Assembly: GCA_900555525.1 (NCBI GenBank)
Contig: USLP01000001.1
Location: 1-21,647, forward strand
Length of the DNA: 21,647 nt
Origin: an uncultured Eubacteriales bacterium
Lineage (GTDB): Bacteria; Bacillota; Clostridia; UMGS1840
Reading direction: 5' to 3'
The position numbers and the translations under genes are program-made. The notes beneath the pieces were generated by a model, which saw only the letters and a program-made list of their open reading frames with translations, was not told where the DNA came from and searched no databases. Positions 1 to 9,364 of the stretch are shown here, piece by piece. The first letter of the stretch is position 1, and each line of letters starts with the position of its first letter.

Positions 1-672
1 GGGAAAAGGAAAGCTAAGGTAAAGCAGTTTGTACCGTTCTCCGTTTTTGGCGAGCAGACGATACTCTTTATTAAGGAAATGTCCGGCAGATACGATATCC
101 CATGTTTTTCCGTCATCTGTTTTTACGGTCTTGCCCGAACGGATAAAGTCGATTAAAAGCGCGCGGTTATCGCCGTCCCAAACAGCGCTCGCACCCGCGC
201 CGCTTTTGCCGAGTTTATAAAATAAATTTGAATCCCTGTCAAACTGTTTTTCGGGTTCTTGACTTGCCAAATCTTCAGCTTCAATAACGGTTTTTCCTCC
301 GATGTTGTACGATTTCACAAACATTTGATTAAAACGCACCGTAATATCCGTTTCGTAAAAGCTTCCGATAACCTCGCCGACAGTATTGTCTGCACGGTTC
401 TCAACCGCAGGGGCGGATAAGGGCATACGTCCAGAATTGATTATAAGTGCTCTTGTATCGGGGCGCCATTCAACATAAAAGCCGTAATCAATAAGCCTTT
501 CCGCCTCGATAACCGTACGTCCGCCGATGTTATAAGACGGAATCTCCATGCCGTCAACGTACGTTTTTATGTCGGTTGAGTAGATACTGCCTGCGATATC
601 TCCGACCGCGGCATAAGCGCAAAATGACATAAAAACAAGTAAAAAGGTAATAATAAGGGCTGTTTTTTTCAT
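1..672 (-). CDS. Secreted protein with duplicated stalk-like module (partial, runs off left edge)
   Basis: The frame is open from an ATG at 672 down to base 1 (224 residues, C-terminus missing). The start is supported by AAAGGAGG about 7 bases upstream, which is 18 bases or less after the stop of the preceding gene, so it is the third gene of the proC operon. Residues 1-21 are a signal peptide (Lys-Lys, hydrophobic run, Ala-Tyr-Ala end). Two copies of one module follow, at about 23-80 and 98-176. Both carry SYNIGG(R/K)TVIEAE (residues 46-58 and 121-133), preceded by a D-I-x-x-Y/F strand and ending in R-A-L-(I/L)-I. This pattern resembles the 'copper amine oxidase N-like' stalk modules of Clostridia, which are extracellular structural domains and not oxidases. 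No catalytic domain is visible in the part present. Function unknown; a cell-surface role is inferred. Confidence 0.8.
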   Translation of the reverse strand, partial: MKKTALIITFLLVFMSFCAYAAVGDIAGSIYSTDIKTYVDGMEIPSYNIGGRTVIEAERLIDYGFYVEWRPDTRALIINSGRMPLSAPAVENRADNTVGEVIGSFYETDITVRFNQMFVKSYNIGGKTVIEAEDLASQEPEKQFDRDSNLFYKLGKSGAGASAVWDGDNRALLIDFIRSGKTVKTDDGKTWDIVSAGHFLNKEYRLLAKNGERYKLLYLSFPFP

Positions 673-690
673 AAAAAGACCTCCTTTATA

Positions 691-1326
691 TTAATAATTT
701 TTTCCGTTAAATATATCCACCGCACGGCTCCATGCCGTTTTTTCTTCCCGGGTCCATTCCTCGTTTGTATAGCGGTAGTCGTTTTTGCGTTTTATTTCCG
801 ATAAATTTTCGTTTAGGCGTTTATATTTTTCAAGTGTGATTTTCGTTATTTCGTCTGCGATTTTTCCTTTAAAACGCAGATTTCTTATCGCAGTTAAATG
901 CGGAACGCATAGCATTGCGCCGTTTATGTAAAGCGATTTAAATTTTTCGTTTTCAAAAAATTCCGCAAATGCGTTTACATAGTCGTTTTCGTTATTTCTT
1001 GCATTTTCGCAGAAGAAACAGCCGTCATGCTTGTCATAGCGGATTTTATTGCGTTTGTTTCCGATATTTTCGATAACGTTGTGCATAAAATCGTGATACA
1101 AAACCGCATGAGTGAGCTGGTCGTTAAATTCACGCAGCTTATGCGCATGAAAAGAGCAAAAGCCGTTTGCTTTTTCGATTTTATACCGTAAATGCGGAGA
1201 ATTAACTCCGTCATACAAAAATCTGTCATAAGCTTCGTTTATTCTGTATTCCGCAAATTCGCATATTGGACATTTCCCGTTCTTCATGCGCTCCGAAAGC
1301 TCATGATATACCTGTTCCTTATCCAT
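691..1326 (-). CDS. Small cysteine-rich protein with two CxxC...CxxH modules (DUF6062-like)
   Basis: A protein of 211 residues with no signal peptide or membrane segment, so probably cytoplasmic. The ATG at 1326 is preferred: an AAGGA site precedes it and its A is the last base of the proC stop (TAATG). The in-frame ATG at 1359 would sit inside proC. The protein is an internal duplication of a probable metal-binding unit: C19-P-I-C22 with C57-S-F-H60, then C103-F-F-C106 with C140-V-P-H143. The gaps between pair members are nearly equal (34 and 33 residues). Each CxxH is preceded by an aromatic or hydrophobic residue and followed by a helix-like stretch. The layout recalls the uncharacterised DUF6062 family of Firmicutes, from memory only. 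Zinc binding is inferred; function unknown. Coupling to proC suggests co-expression but not necessarily a shared pathway. Confidence 0.8.
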   Translation of the reverse strand: MDKEQVYHELSERMKNGKCPICEFAEYRINEAYDRFLYDGVNSPHLRYKIEKANGFCSFHAHKLREFNDQLTHAVLYHDFMHNVIENIGNKRNKIRYDKHDGCFFCENARNNENDYVNAFAEFFENEKFKSLYINGAMLCVPHLTAIRNLRFKGKIADEITKITLEKYKRLNENLSEIKRKNDYRYTNEEWTREEKTAWSRAVDIFNGKNY

Positions 1327-2123
1327 TATTTCCTTAGCTCCAATGCTCTTTTTGTACATTTCTTCATGGCGCGGTCAATCATATTATAAAAGTCCTCGTC
1401 TTTTAGACTGTTTACCGCTTCAATTGTCGTACCGCCCTTGGAGCAAACCTTATCAATAAGTATTTCGGGAGAATCGGGAGATGAAAGCAGTAATTTTGCG
1501 CTGCCCAAAACCGTTTTTGCCGCCATAATAAGCGCCGTATTGTAATCTATACCCTGGCTTTCTCCGCTTCTTGCGATTGCGTCTATAAACATATAGGCAT
1601 ACGCAGGCGATGAACCCGAAACGGAAATTACGGCGTCAAGATATTTTTCGTCCATGATGTAAGCGTCCGAAAATGAGGATATAAGGCTCTTCGCAAAGTC
1701 AAAATCCGTATCCGTTATATCGTCGGGTCTGCATACCGCCGTAACCCCTTCTCCGACAAGCGCGGGGGTATTGGGCATTGTGCGGATAACTCTCGTACTT
1801 TCACCGAGCATTTTTTTGATATGCGCTACCGTTATGCCGGGAGCAACGGTTATGTACATTTTGTTTCCGAAGTCCTTGATTTCCGTAAGAACATCATCAT
1901 AAAACTGCGGTTTTACCGTTAGAAAAATGCAGTCGCATATGCGCGCAAGCTCATAGCCCGTTTCAACTGCGTTGAAACCTTTGTTCTTAAATTCGTTTCT
2001 TTTTTCTTCATTTATATCCGTAACGTATATGTCTTCTTTTTTTGCCGTTTTTGAGCTGACAATTCCGTTTAGTATGGCTGTCGCTATGTTTCCTGTTCCG
2101 ATAAATCCGATTTTTCTTTCCAT
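1326..2123 (-). CDS. proC: Pyrroline-5-carboxylate reductase
   Basis: Catalyses the last step of proline synthesis, NAD(P)H-dependent reduction of 1-pyrroline-5-carboxylate to L-proline, in the cytoplasm. The 265 residues match the usual family length. The N-terminus has the Rossmann dinucleotide-binding motif G-F-I-G-T-G-N-I-A. Further on are the family's T-V-K-P-Q, R-T-M-P-N-T-P and S-V-S-G-S-S-P-A-Y-A segments, and a C-terminal K-G-G-T-T-I-E-A motif of the helical dimerisation domain. The ATG at 2123 is chosen because it begins right before the Rossmann strand, has AAAGGA upstream, and lies about 20 bases downstream of a consensus promoter. A longer in-frame start at 2177 would lie inside that promoter's -35 box. 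It is the first gene of a three-gene leftward operon and its stop overlaps the next start by one base. No glutamate kinase (proB) or proA is adjacent. Confidence 0.97.
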   Translation of the reverse strand: MERKIGFIGTGNIATAILNGIVSSKTAKKEDIYVTDINEEKRNEFKNKGFNAVETGYELARICDCIFLTVKPQFYDDVLTEIKDFGNKMYITVAPGITVAHIKKMLGESTRVIRTMPNTPALVGEGVTAVCRPDDITDTDFDFAKSLISSFSDAYIMDEKYLDAVISVSGSSPAYAYMFIDAIARSGESQGIDYNTALIMAAKTVLGSAKLLLSSPDSPEILIDKVCSKGGTTIEAVNSLKDEDFYNMIDRAMKKCTKRALELRK

Positions 2124-2148
2124 AATTATATCAGTCCTTTCTGCTACG

Positions 2149-2177
2149 ATTATAGCATAAATTTGGCTTTTTGTCAA
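2149..2177 (-). promoter_or_regulatory. Sigma-A promoter of the proC operon
   Basis: On the minus strand, TTGACA (2177-2172) and TATAAT (2154-2149) are both perfect and separated by exactly 17 bases. The predicted transcript start is near 2142, giving a leader of about 20 bases before the proC ATG. There is no room for a riboswitch or T-box. Confidence 0.9.
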
Positions 2178-2218
2178 TAGAATAGCAATATTCTCATATT
2201 CGCAAAAATATATTTATA

Positions 2219-2247
2219 TTTACAAATGCGTTCTTTTGTGATATAAT
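2219..2247 (+). promoter_or_regulatory. Sigma-A promoter of the beta-galactosidase gene
   Basis: TTTACA (2219-2224), a 17-base spacer and TATAAT (2242-2247), with TG one base before the -10 box (extended -10). The transcript would start near 2254, leaving a leader of about 20 bases with GGAG (2263-2266) before the ATG. It diverges from the proC promoter; the two -35 boxes are about 41 bases apart. No obvious operator palindrome or cre-like site was recognised between them. Confidence 0.85.
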
Positions 2248-2249
2248 AA

Positions 2250-5144
<2,895 letters not shown>

Positions 5145-5177
5145 TTTTATAAATTAAAGTAAAATTAAAAATTTTGT

Positions 5178-5229
5178 AAGCGTATTTTCGGCATTATACC
5201 GAGAATACGCTTTTACTTTTTTCTTTTTT
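5178..5229 (+). terminator. Rho-independent terminator after beta-galactosidase
   Basis: A 14-base-pair stem (5178-5191 with 5199-5212, one G-U pair, sequence AAGCGTATTTTCGG on the left) with a 7-base loop, followed by a T-rich run to 5229. It lies 33 bases after the stop codon. Confidence 0.92.
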
Positions 5230-5369
5230 AAGAATTAATTTTCTTTGTTTTAATTTTTTTCAAATTTATTATTCATTCTTTTCGGGCAAATTATATTTAT
5301 GCAATAGCTGTAAAGAAATGAAAAAATTTAAAAATACCCGATTTTATGAGGTTTAGATAATATTGCCGG
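5230..5369. other. AT-rich intergenic stretch without recognised content
   Basis: Between the beta-galactosidase terminator and the next promoter the sequence is very AT-rich with homopolymer runs. No credible coding frame, hairpin or regulatory motif was recognised. Confidence 0.5.
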
Positions 5370-5398
5370 TTGACATTTTGAAGAAAATATGTTATCAT
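5370..5398 (+). promoter_or_regulatory. Sigma-A promoter of the stalk/CAP gene
   Basis: TTGACA (5370-5375), a 17-base spacer and TATCAT (5393-5398). The predicted start near 5405 gives a leader of about 30 bases containing the ribosome site. Confidence 0.85.
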
Positions 5399-5422
5399 AG
5401 TTGAGTACCAAAAACTTTTATT

Positions 5423-5430
5423 GGGAGGAG
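5423..5430 (+). promoter_or_regulatory. Ribosome binding site deciding a GTG start
   Basis: GGGAGGAG lies 5 bases before the GTG at 5436. An in-frame TTG at 5421 overlaps this site itself and so cannot be the start it serves. Confidence 0.85.
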
Positions 5431-5435
5431 TTAAC

Positions 5436-6314
5436 GTGAAAAAGATTATAGCAGGTATGGCTGTTTCGGCGCTTTTGGTAACGGGTGCGCAGGCATATTC
5501 ACCGAATAATGTAAATGTTTTTATGGGAGGCGCTCCGATAAGCTCGGAGGGAGTTATAAAAGAGGGAAGAACGCTTCTTCCGCTGCGCAGTATATGTGAA
5601 ACTCTTGGCGGAAGCGTAGAATGGAATGAGACGGACAGAACCGTTACGGTAAATTCCGACGGTAAAACCGCAAAATTCACAATCGGAAGTAATATTTTTG
5701 AAACACAAAACGGGAATATAACGCTTGACTGCGCTCCCGTAATCATAAACGACAGAACGTTTGTTCCTGTTCGTGCGCTTTTTGAATTTCTTGATTGTAA
5801 TGTAAGCTGGGATAACGGAAACGTGAACATCGAAAAACCGCAAAAACCCGAACAAACGGAAAAACCCGACACGGGAAACAATGAAATCGGCGGCGGAACA
5901 GACAACGGCGAAGAAACCGCTCCCGAAGAAACCGGCTTGTCAATGCAGGTGTTTAATCTCGTGAATGAAGAACGTGAGAAACAGGGACTTTCTCCGCTTA
6001 AATATTCAAAAGAGCTTGAAGCGGTTGCTTATGCGCACAGCAAGGATATGGCGGAAAAAAACTTTTTTTCCCATACGAATTTAGAAGGACTTTCACCTTT
6101 TGACAGAATGAGCAACGCAGGACTTTCGTATTCCTATGCCGCTGAAAATATTGCGGCAGGTCAGACAACAGCGTCGGCTGTCATGAATTCGTGGATGAAT
6201 TCCGACGGACACAGAAAAAATATCTTAAATCCGAATCTTACCGAAATCGGAATAGGCGTTGCAAACGGCGGAAGCTACGGAATATACTGGACGCAGCTTT
6301 TCAGAAGTAAGTAA
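5436..6314 (+). CDS. Secreted stalk-domain + CAP (SCP/PR1, YkwD-like) protein
   Basis: A secreted protein of 292 residues starting at GTG. The signal peptide ends in A-Q-A at residue 20. A stalk domain (about 24-132) shows the two typical half-motifs, G-R-T-L-L-P-L-R-S (44-52) and D-R-T-F-V-P-V-R-A (106-114), each followed by a V-x-W strand. A Pro/Glu/Gly-rich linker (about 133-167) leads to a CAP domain (about 168-290). That domain keeps the family cavity residues H213 (F-F-S-H), E237 (A-A-E-N) and H259 (D-G-H-R), so a metal-binding CAP pocket is likely intact. Bacterial CAP proteins of the YkwD type are extracellular with largely unknown function, tied in some species to sporulation or the cell envelope. 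The gene is alone, between its own promoter and a downstream terminator pair, and is probably not part of the glycan operon that follows. Confidence 0.93.
   Translation: MKKIIAGMAVSALLVTGAQAYSPNNVNVFMGGAPISSEGVIKEGRTLLPLRSICETLGGSVEWNETDRTVTVNSDGKTAKFTIGSNIFETQNGNITLDCAPVIINDRTFVPVRALFEFLDCNVSWDNGNVNIEKPQKPEQTEKPDTGNNEIGGGTDNGEETAPEETGLSMQVFNLVNEEREKQGLSPLKYSKELEAVAYAHSKDMAEKNFFSHTNLEGLSPFDRMSNAGLSYSYAAENIAAGQTTASAVMNSWMNSDGHRKNILNPNLTEIGIGVANGGSYGIYWTQLFRSK
6259..6288 (+). promoter_or_regulatory. Possible weak promoter inside the 3' end of the CAP gene
   Basis: TTGCAA (6259-6264), an 18-base spacer and TATACT (6283-6288), inside coding sequence. If used, it would start a transcript near 6295 ending at the terminator at 6506-6532 (about 240 bases). 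The match may be chance. Confidence 0.25.
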
Positions 6315-6344
6315 TGTTTTTAAAGATAACCGAATTGAAACGAA

Positions 6345-6500
6345 CGAGCTGTGCCGTACCCCTGAAAAGAAGCATTGCGTCCTTTTTAAGCTGTTTTGCA
6401 GAAAGGGATATTCGCCCTCCTCGTCCTTTGAATTCAAAGCATTTACGAATACTGCGAATGTTAGCATTTGCAATAGCGTTGGCGGAAGAAAAGTAAAAAA
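6345..6500 (+). ncRNA. Candidate structured RNA, possibly 6S-like
   Basis: This non-coding stretch holds five nested complementary pairs that would fold into one long interrupted rod: 6352-6356 with 6480-6484, 6374-6379 with 6469-6474, 6408-6415 with 6454-6461 (eight pairs including wobble), 6421-6424 with 6445-6448, and the palindrome CTTTGAATTCAAAG (6426-6439) at the tip. An asymmetric inner loop separates the second and third helices. A terminator follows within about 20 bases. A single irregular rod with a large inner loop, about 180-240 bases long and ending in a terminator, is the general shape of 6S RNA, which binds RNA polymerase. The outer helices are short and include wobble pairs, so chance folding or an ordinary 3' untranslated region is not excluded. 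No conserved 6S sequence was verified. Confidence 0.3.
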
Positions 6501-6505
6501 CCGAG

Positions 6506-6532
6506 AAAGGATCTCATATTGGGGTCCTTTTT
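6506..6532 (+). terminator. Rho-independent terminator (first of a tandem pair)
   Basis: Ten-pair stem 6506-6515 with 6521-6530 (two G-U pairs), 5-base loop, then a run of T. It lies about 190 bases after the CAP gene stop. Confidence 0.85.
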
Positions 6533-6542
6533 CAATAATCTT

Positions 6543-6581
6543 AGAGAGGATAGGCGATGCGCCTGTCCTCTTTGTGTTTTT
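6543..6581 (+). terminator. Rho-independent terminator (second of a tandem pair)
   Basis: Twelve-pair stem AGAGGATAGGCG (6545-6556) with CGCCTGTCCTCT (6560-6571), one G-U pair, 3-base loop, followed by TTGTGTTTTT. Only about a dozen bases separate it from the first hairpin. Confidence 0.85.
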
Positions 6582-6671
6582 ATGTTTAGGTACTGCGGAT
6601 TTTCTGTGCATTTTCTATGTATTCTTCGGCATTGAATTCAAAAAAAGACAAGTAAAACGCAAAAACTATCA
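6582..6671. other. Intergenic stretch with nothing recognised
   Basis: Between the tandem terminators and the operon promoter, no credible gene or further hairpin was seen. The 3' half is AT-rich. Confidence 0.5.
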
Positions 6672-6700
6672 TGGACTTATTTTTGTGCATTTTATATAAT
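6672..6700 (+). promoter_or_regulatory. Probable promoter of the glycan-utilisation operon
   Basis: TGGACT (6672-6677), a 17-base spacer and TATAAT (6695-6700). A start 6-7 bases downstream would fall on the AGGAGG ribosome site (6707-6712), giving a leader of only about 14 bases. That is unusually short, so the real start may lie elsewhere. Confidence 0.6.
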
Positions 6701-6720
6701 ATTCATAGGAGGATTTTATA

Positions 6721-9345
6721 ATGAAAAAAAGATTATTATTACTTATCGGCATATTTTGCTTCTTATTTTCAGCAGTAGGATTTGCCTATACGGACGGAAT
6801 CAGATACGTTTGCTTGAATTTGAATAATTATTTGGCTTTGAAAAACAGTTTTGTTTCCGAAAAAATGCTGACTTGCGAATCCGGAAGTGCCGAATATGAA
6901 ATTTATATTCCGTTTTACAGCGACAGTGTTGATTTTTTTGGAGAACCCGATAAATCATTTGAATTTGCGGTTAATGAAAATACATATAAAATAGATTTTG
7001 ATGATAAGGGAACCGCAAACTTGAATTTTGGGAGCGCCTTTAAGCCCGACAGTTACAATATCATTGTAAGCGCAAGCCAAAAGGTTACCGTAAAAGAGAT
7101 AAAGTTTAATAAAGAGAATGCGGCTATGCCGACCCAGTTTGAATCTACATTTCCCAAATTGACGGAATATGAATCTGCTTTACAGACAGCGGTTGCGATA
7201 AAAAAGGAAAGTTCTGTTATGTTTGTAAACGGCAGTACAAGATACATTGATTATAATAACCCCTCGGAAACCGTTTTTATTTTTAACGGTACCATGTATC
7301 TTCCGATAAATACCGCCGCAAGGGCTTTGGGGTATTACTATGAAGACATTCCTCAAAAAAGCTATGCGCTTATGCGGTACAATAATACTGAATATATAAT
7401 TCGTGAAGGAAGTATATATAAAAAGATAAAAAATGCCGAAGAAGAAAAGACATCTTCTTATGTATTGTACAGAGAAGGAAAAACGTGGGTTCCGCTTCGC
7501 TATTTTGCGGAAGAAACGGGAAAAAATGTAATTTATAAAAACGGCATTGCCGTAATTGATTACAGCAGGTATATTTCTCTCATTATGCAAAATGAAATAT
7601 TTGAAGCGCTGGAAGATGAGTTTAAACCATACATAACCGAGGAGAAACGTTCGGGAAATATATACCATGTCGCAAAATCGGAAATTGCCTCTGATGAAAA
7701 TGACGGCTCGGCAGAATTTCCGTTTCTTACCTTGAAAAAGGCAGGCGAAACGGCTGTCAGCGGCGATACGGTTATTATCCACGAGGGAACATACCGTGAA
7801 ATTTTAAAACCCAAAAATGACGGAACAGCCGTTAATCCGATAACATTTAAGGCGGCTGAGGGTGAAACGGTTACAATCAGCGCAAATGAAGTTGTTAAAG
7901 ATTTTTATATTGACAGCGGAAAAATCCTTTGTGCAAAAGCATGGGATTTGGGATTGGGACGAAATATGGTCTTTTATAAAGGCGAGGCAATTCCCGAAGC
8001 CCGACATCCAAACGTTAATACATCGCAGAGATATCAGCCGAAAGAGTTGCCTAAATTCTTTATGACTATGGGAAATATTGTGAACTCCTCCGAAGATTCT
8101 TTGAAATTCGTTAGCGATACCGATTTGAACCAGCCTGAGGATTTTTGGAAAGGCGGAATTTTTGTCGGACTTGCCAATGGCGGCTGGTATCCCGAAACGG
8201 GAAAAATAGTCGCTTCAAAAGCAGGTGAAATTACAGTCGGCGACCATACCGACGTCTGGTTTGAAGAAGGCGATTTCACCGATTGCGGCTATATAACGGG
8301 AACAAAAAACGCAGTCGACATTGCAGGCGAATGGTATGTTGATTCGAGAGGCTATGTTTATATGATACCGCCTGCAGGCGAGAATATGATAACGCTTGAA
8401 ATCGAAATGAAAAAACGCCAGCTTACGATTGACTTGACTGACAGGAAGAACATTATTATAGAAGGTATAAAGACAATCGGCGGTGGAATAACTATGAAAA
8501 ACGGCGATATGTGTATACTTAATAATAATGAAATGAGATACATAAGCCATTTCACTTTTGCCCAAAGCCAGCTAAGAGGTGAGTTTGACAGATCGTATGA
8601 TTGTATATCTTCGGGTGAAAACGGTATCTATATAGATGGAGAAAACAATGCTGTTGTAAATTCAAAGATTGATTACAGCGCAGGATATGCACTGTATCTC
8701 CTGGGCAAGTATACATATGTTGAAAATAATGAAATTGCAAATTGCGGATATATAGGCAGAGGCGGAATATATATGTCGCAGAATCCGAATGAAACGATTG
8801 AAACAGTATGCGGAGGACACTATATATACTCAAACGAAATATACAATGCCAACAGAGAAGCGATTTCGCTTTGCGCTTATGAACCGTGGTTTTACAGCGA
8901 GGGCAAGCAGCCGTCTGTACTCTCGGTAGAGATAGCATATAACAATATTTATAATGCGTCGCTGTTTGCGAGAGATTCGGGAAGTATATATATGCACGGA
9001 ACTGTTTTGGGGTCTGACAGACGCTATACAAAGATACATCATAACTATGTGCATGATACGGGGAATTACGACAGCTTTTATGCGGATATATATCTCGACA
9101 ATCTTTGCCAATACGGAGAGGTCTACGATAATATAATATATTCTAAAGATGAACAGTTCGTAAGAAATAATCCCGTATATATTCAAAATCACCCTTATTA
9201 TATCGAAAACGGCTCTTTTGCATACGGAAAGCAATGGGACAACACGGATTTGGGATATTTGGAAAACGGTATATATGATTTTGATTTTTATGCAGGCAGA
9301 TTGACAACGGAATTTTTGAATAATTACGAAAAGTATATGAATTAA
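6721..9345 (+). CDS. Secreted stalk-domain / right-handed beta-helix protein (paralogue A)
   Basis: A putative extracellular glycan-active protein of 874 residues. AGGAGG 8 bases before the ATG supports the start. Signal peptide about 1-22. Residues about 25-130 form a beta-rich N-terminal region seen also in paralogue B, possibly a binding module. A stalk domain follows (about 160-285; S-S-V-M-F-V-N-G near 164-171, then W-V-P-L-R-Y-F-A). From residue about 314 begins a beta-helix head: Y-H-V-A, D-E-N-D-G-S, P-F-L-T-L-K-K-A, G-D-T-V-I-I, G-T-Y-R-E. This head resembles DUF1565-type beta-helix proteins and the GH120 beta-xylosidases. The helix continues to the C-terminus, with the conserved polar motifs A-R-D752-S-G and H773-H-N-Y-x-H778-D. 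A hydrolase or lyase role is inferred; catalytic residues and substrate are not established. No CBM or cell-wall anchor is seen. First gene of the operon, 19 bases before the permease. Confidence 0.85.
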   Translation: MKKRLLLLIGIFCFLFSAVGFAYTDGIRYVCLNLNNYLALKNSFVSEKMLTCESGSAEYEIYIPFYSDSVDFFGEPDKSFEFAVNENTYKIDFDDKGTANLNFGSAFKPDSYNIIVSASQKVTVKEIKFNKENAAMPTQFESTFPKLTEYESALQTAVAIKKESSVMFVNGSTRYIDYNNPSETVFIFNGTMYLPINTAARALGYYYEDIPQKSYALMRYNNTEYIIREGSIYKKIKNAEEEKTSSYVLYREGKTWVPLRYFAEETGKNVIYKNGIAVIDYSRYISLIMQNEIFEALEDEFKPYITEEKRSGNIYHVAKSEIASDENDGSAEFPFLTLKKAGETAVSGDTVIIHEGTYREILKPKNDGTAVNPITFKAAEGETVTISANEVVKDFYIDSGKILCAKAWDLGLGRNMVFYKGEAIPEARHPNVNTSQRYQPKELPKFFMTMGNIVNSSEDSLKFVSDTDLNQPEDFWKGGIFVGLANGGWYPETGKIVASKAGEITVGDHTDVWFEEGDFTDCGYITGTKNAVDIAGEWYVDSRGYVYMIPPAGENMITLEIEMKKRQLTIDLTDRKNIIIEGIKTIGGGITMKNGDMCILNNNEMRYISHFTFAQSQLRGEFDRSYDCISSGENGIYIDGENNAVVNSKIDYSAGYALYLLGKYTYVENNEIANCGYIGRGGIYMSQNPNETIETVCGGHYIYSNEIYNANREAISLCAYEPWFYSEGKQPSVLSVEIAYNNIYNASLFARDSGSIYMHGTVLGSDRRYTKIHHNYVHDTGNYDSFYADIYLDNLCQYGEVYDNIIYSKDEQFVRNNPVYIQNHPYYIENGSFAYGKQWDNTDLGYLENGIYDFDFYAGRLTTEFLNNYEKYMN

Positions 9346-9364
9346 TATTAAAAGCGGAAAGGAT

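Noticed and set aside
5297..5905. Open minus-strand frame of about 200 codons opposite the stalk/CAP gene
   Set aside because: No ribosome site, no recognisable motif, low-complexity composition; it overlaps a well-supported gene with promoter and signal peptide.
5436..6314. Copper amine oxidase activity from the stalk-domain similarity
   Set aside because: The similarity is to the N-terminal structural domain only; no catalytic oxidase domain or topaquinone motif is present in any of these proteins.
6426..6439. CTTTGAATTCAAAG palindrome as a protein operator
   Set aside because: It lies about 250 bases upstream of the operon promoter and upstream of two terminators, and is nested within other complementary segments, so an RNA hairpin tip is more likely.
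6314..6496. Short plus-strand frame of 60 codons right after the CAP gene
   Set aside because: No ribosome site; it covers the nested complementary segments, so the sequence constraint is more likely RNA structure.
6259..6699. Open plus-strand frame of about 146 codons through the CAP 3' end and both terminators
   Set aside because: It reads straight through two terminator hairpins, starts inside another gene in a different frame and resembles no protein; structured RNA is the better reading.
7180..7782. Open minus-strand frame of about 200 codons inside helix protein A
   Set aside because: Shadow of the stalk-domain coding region, without any domain or ribosome site.
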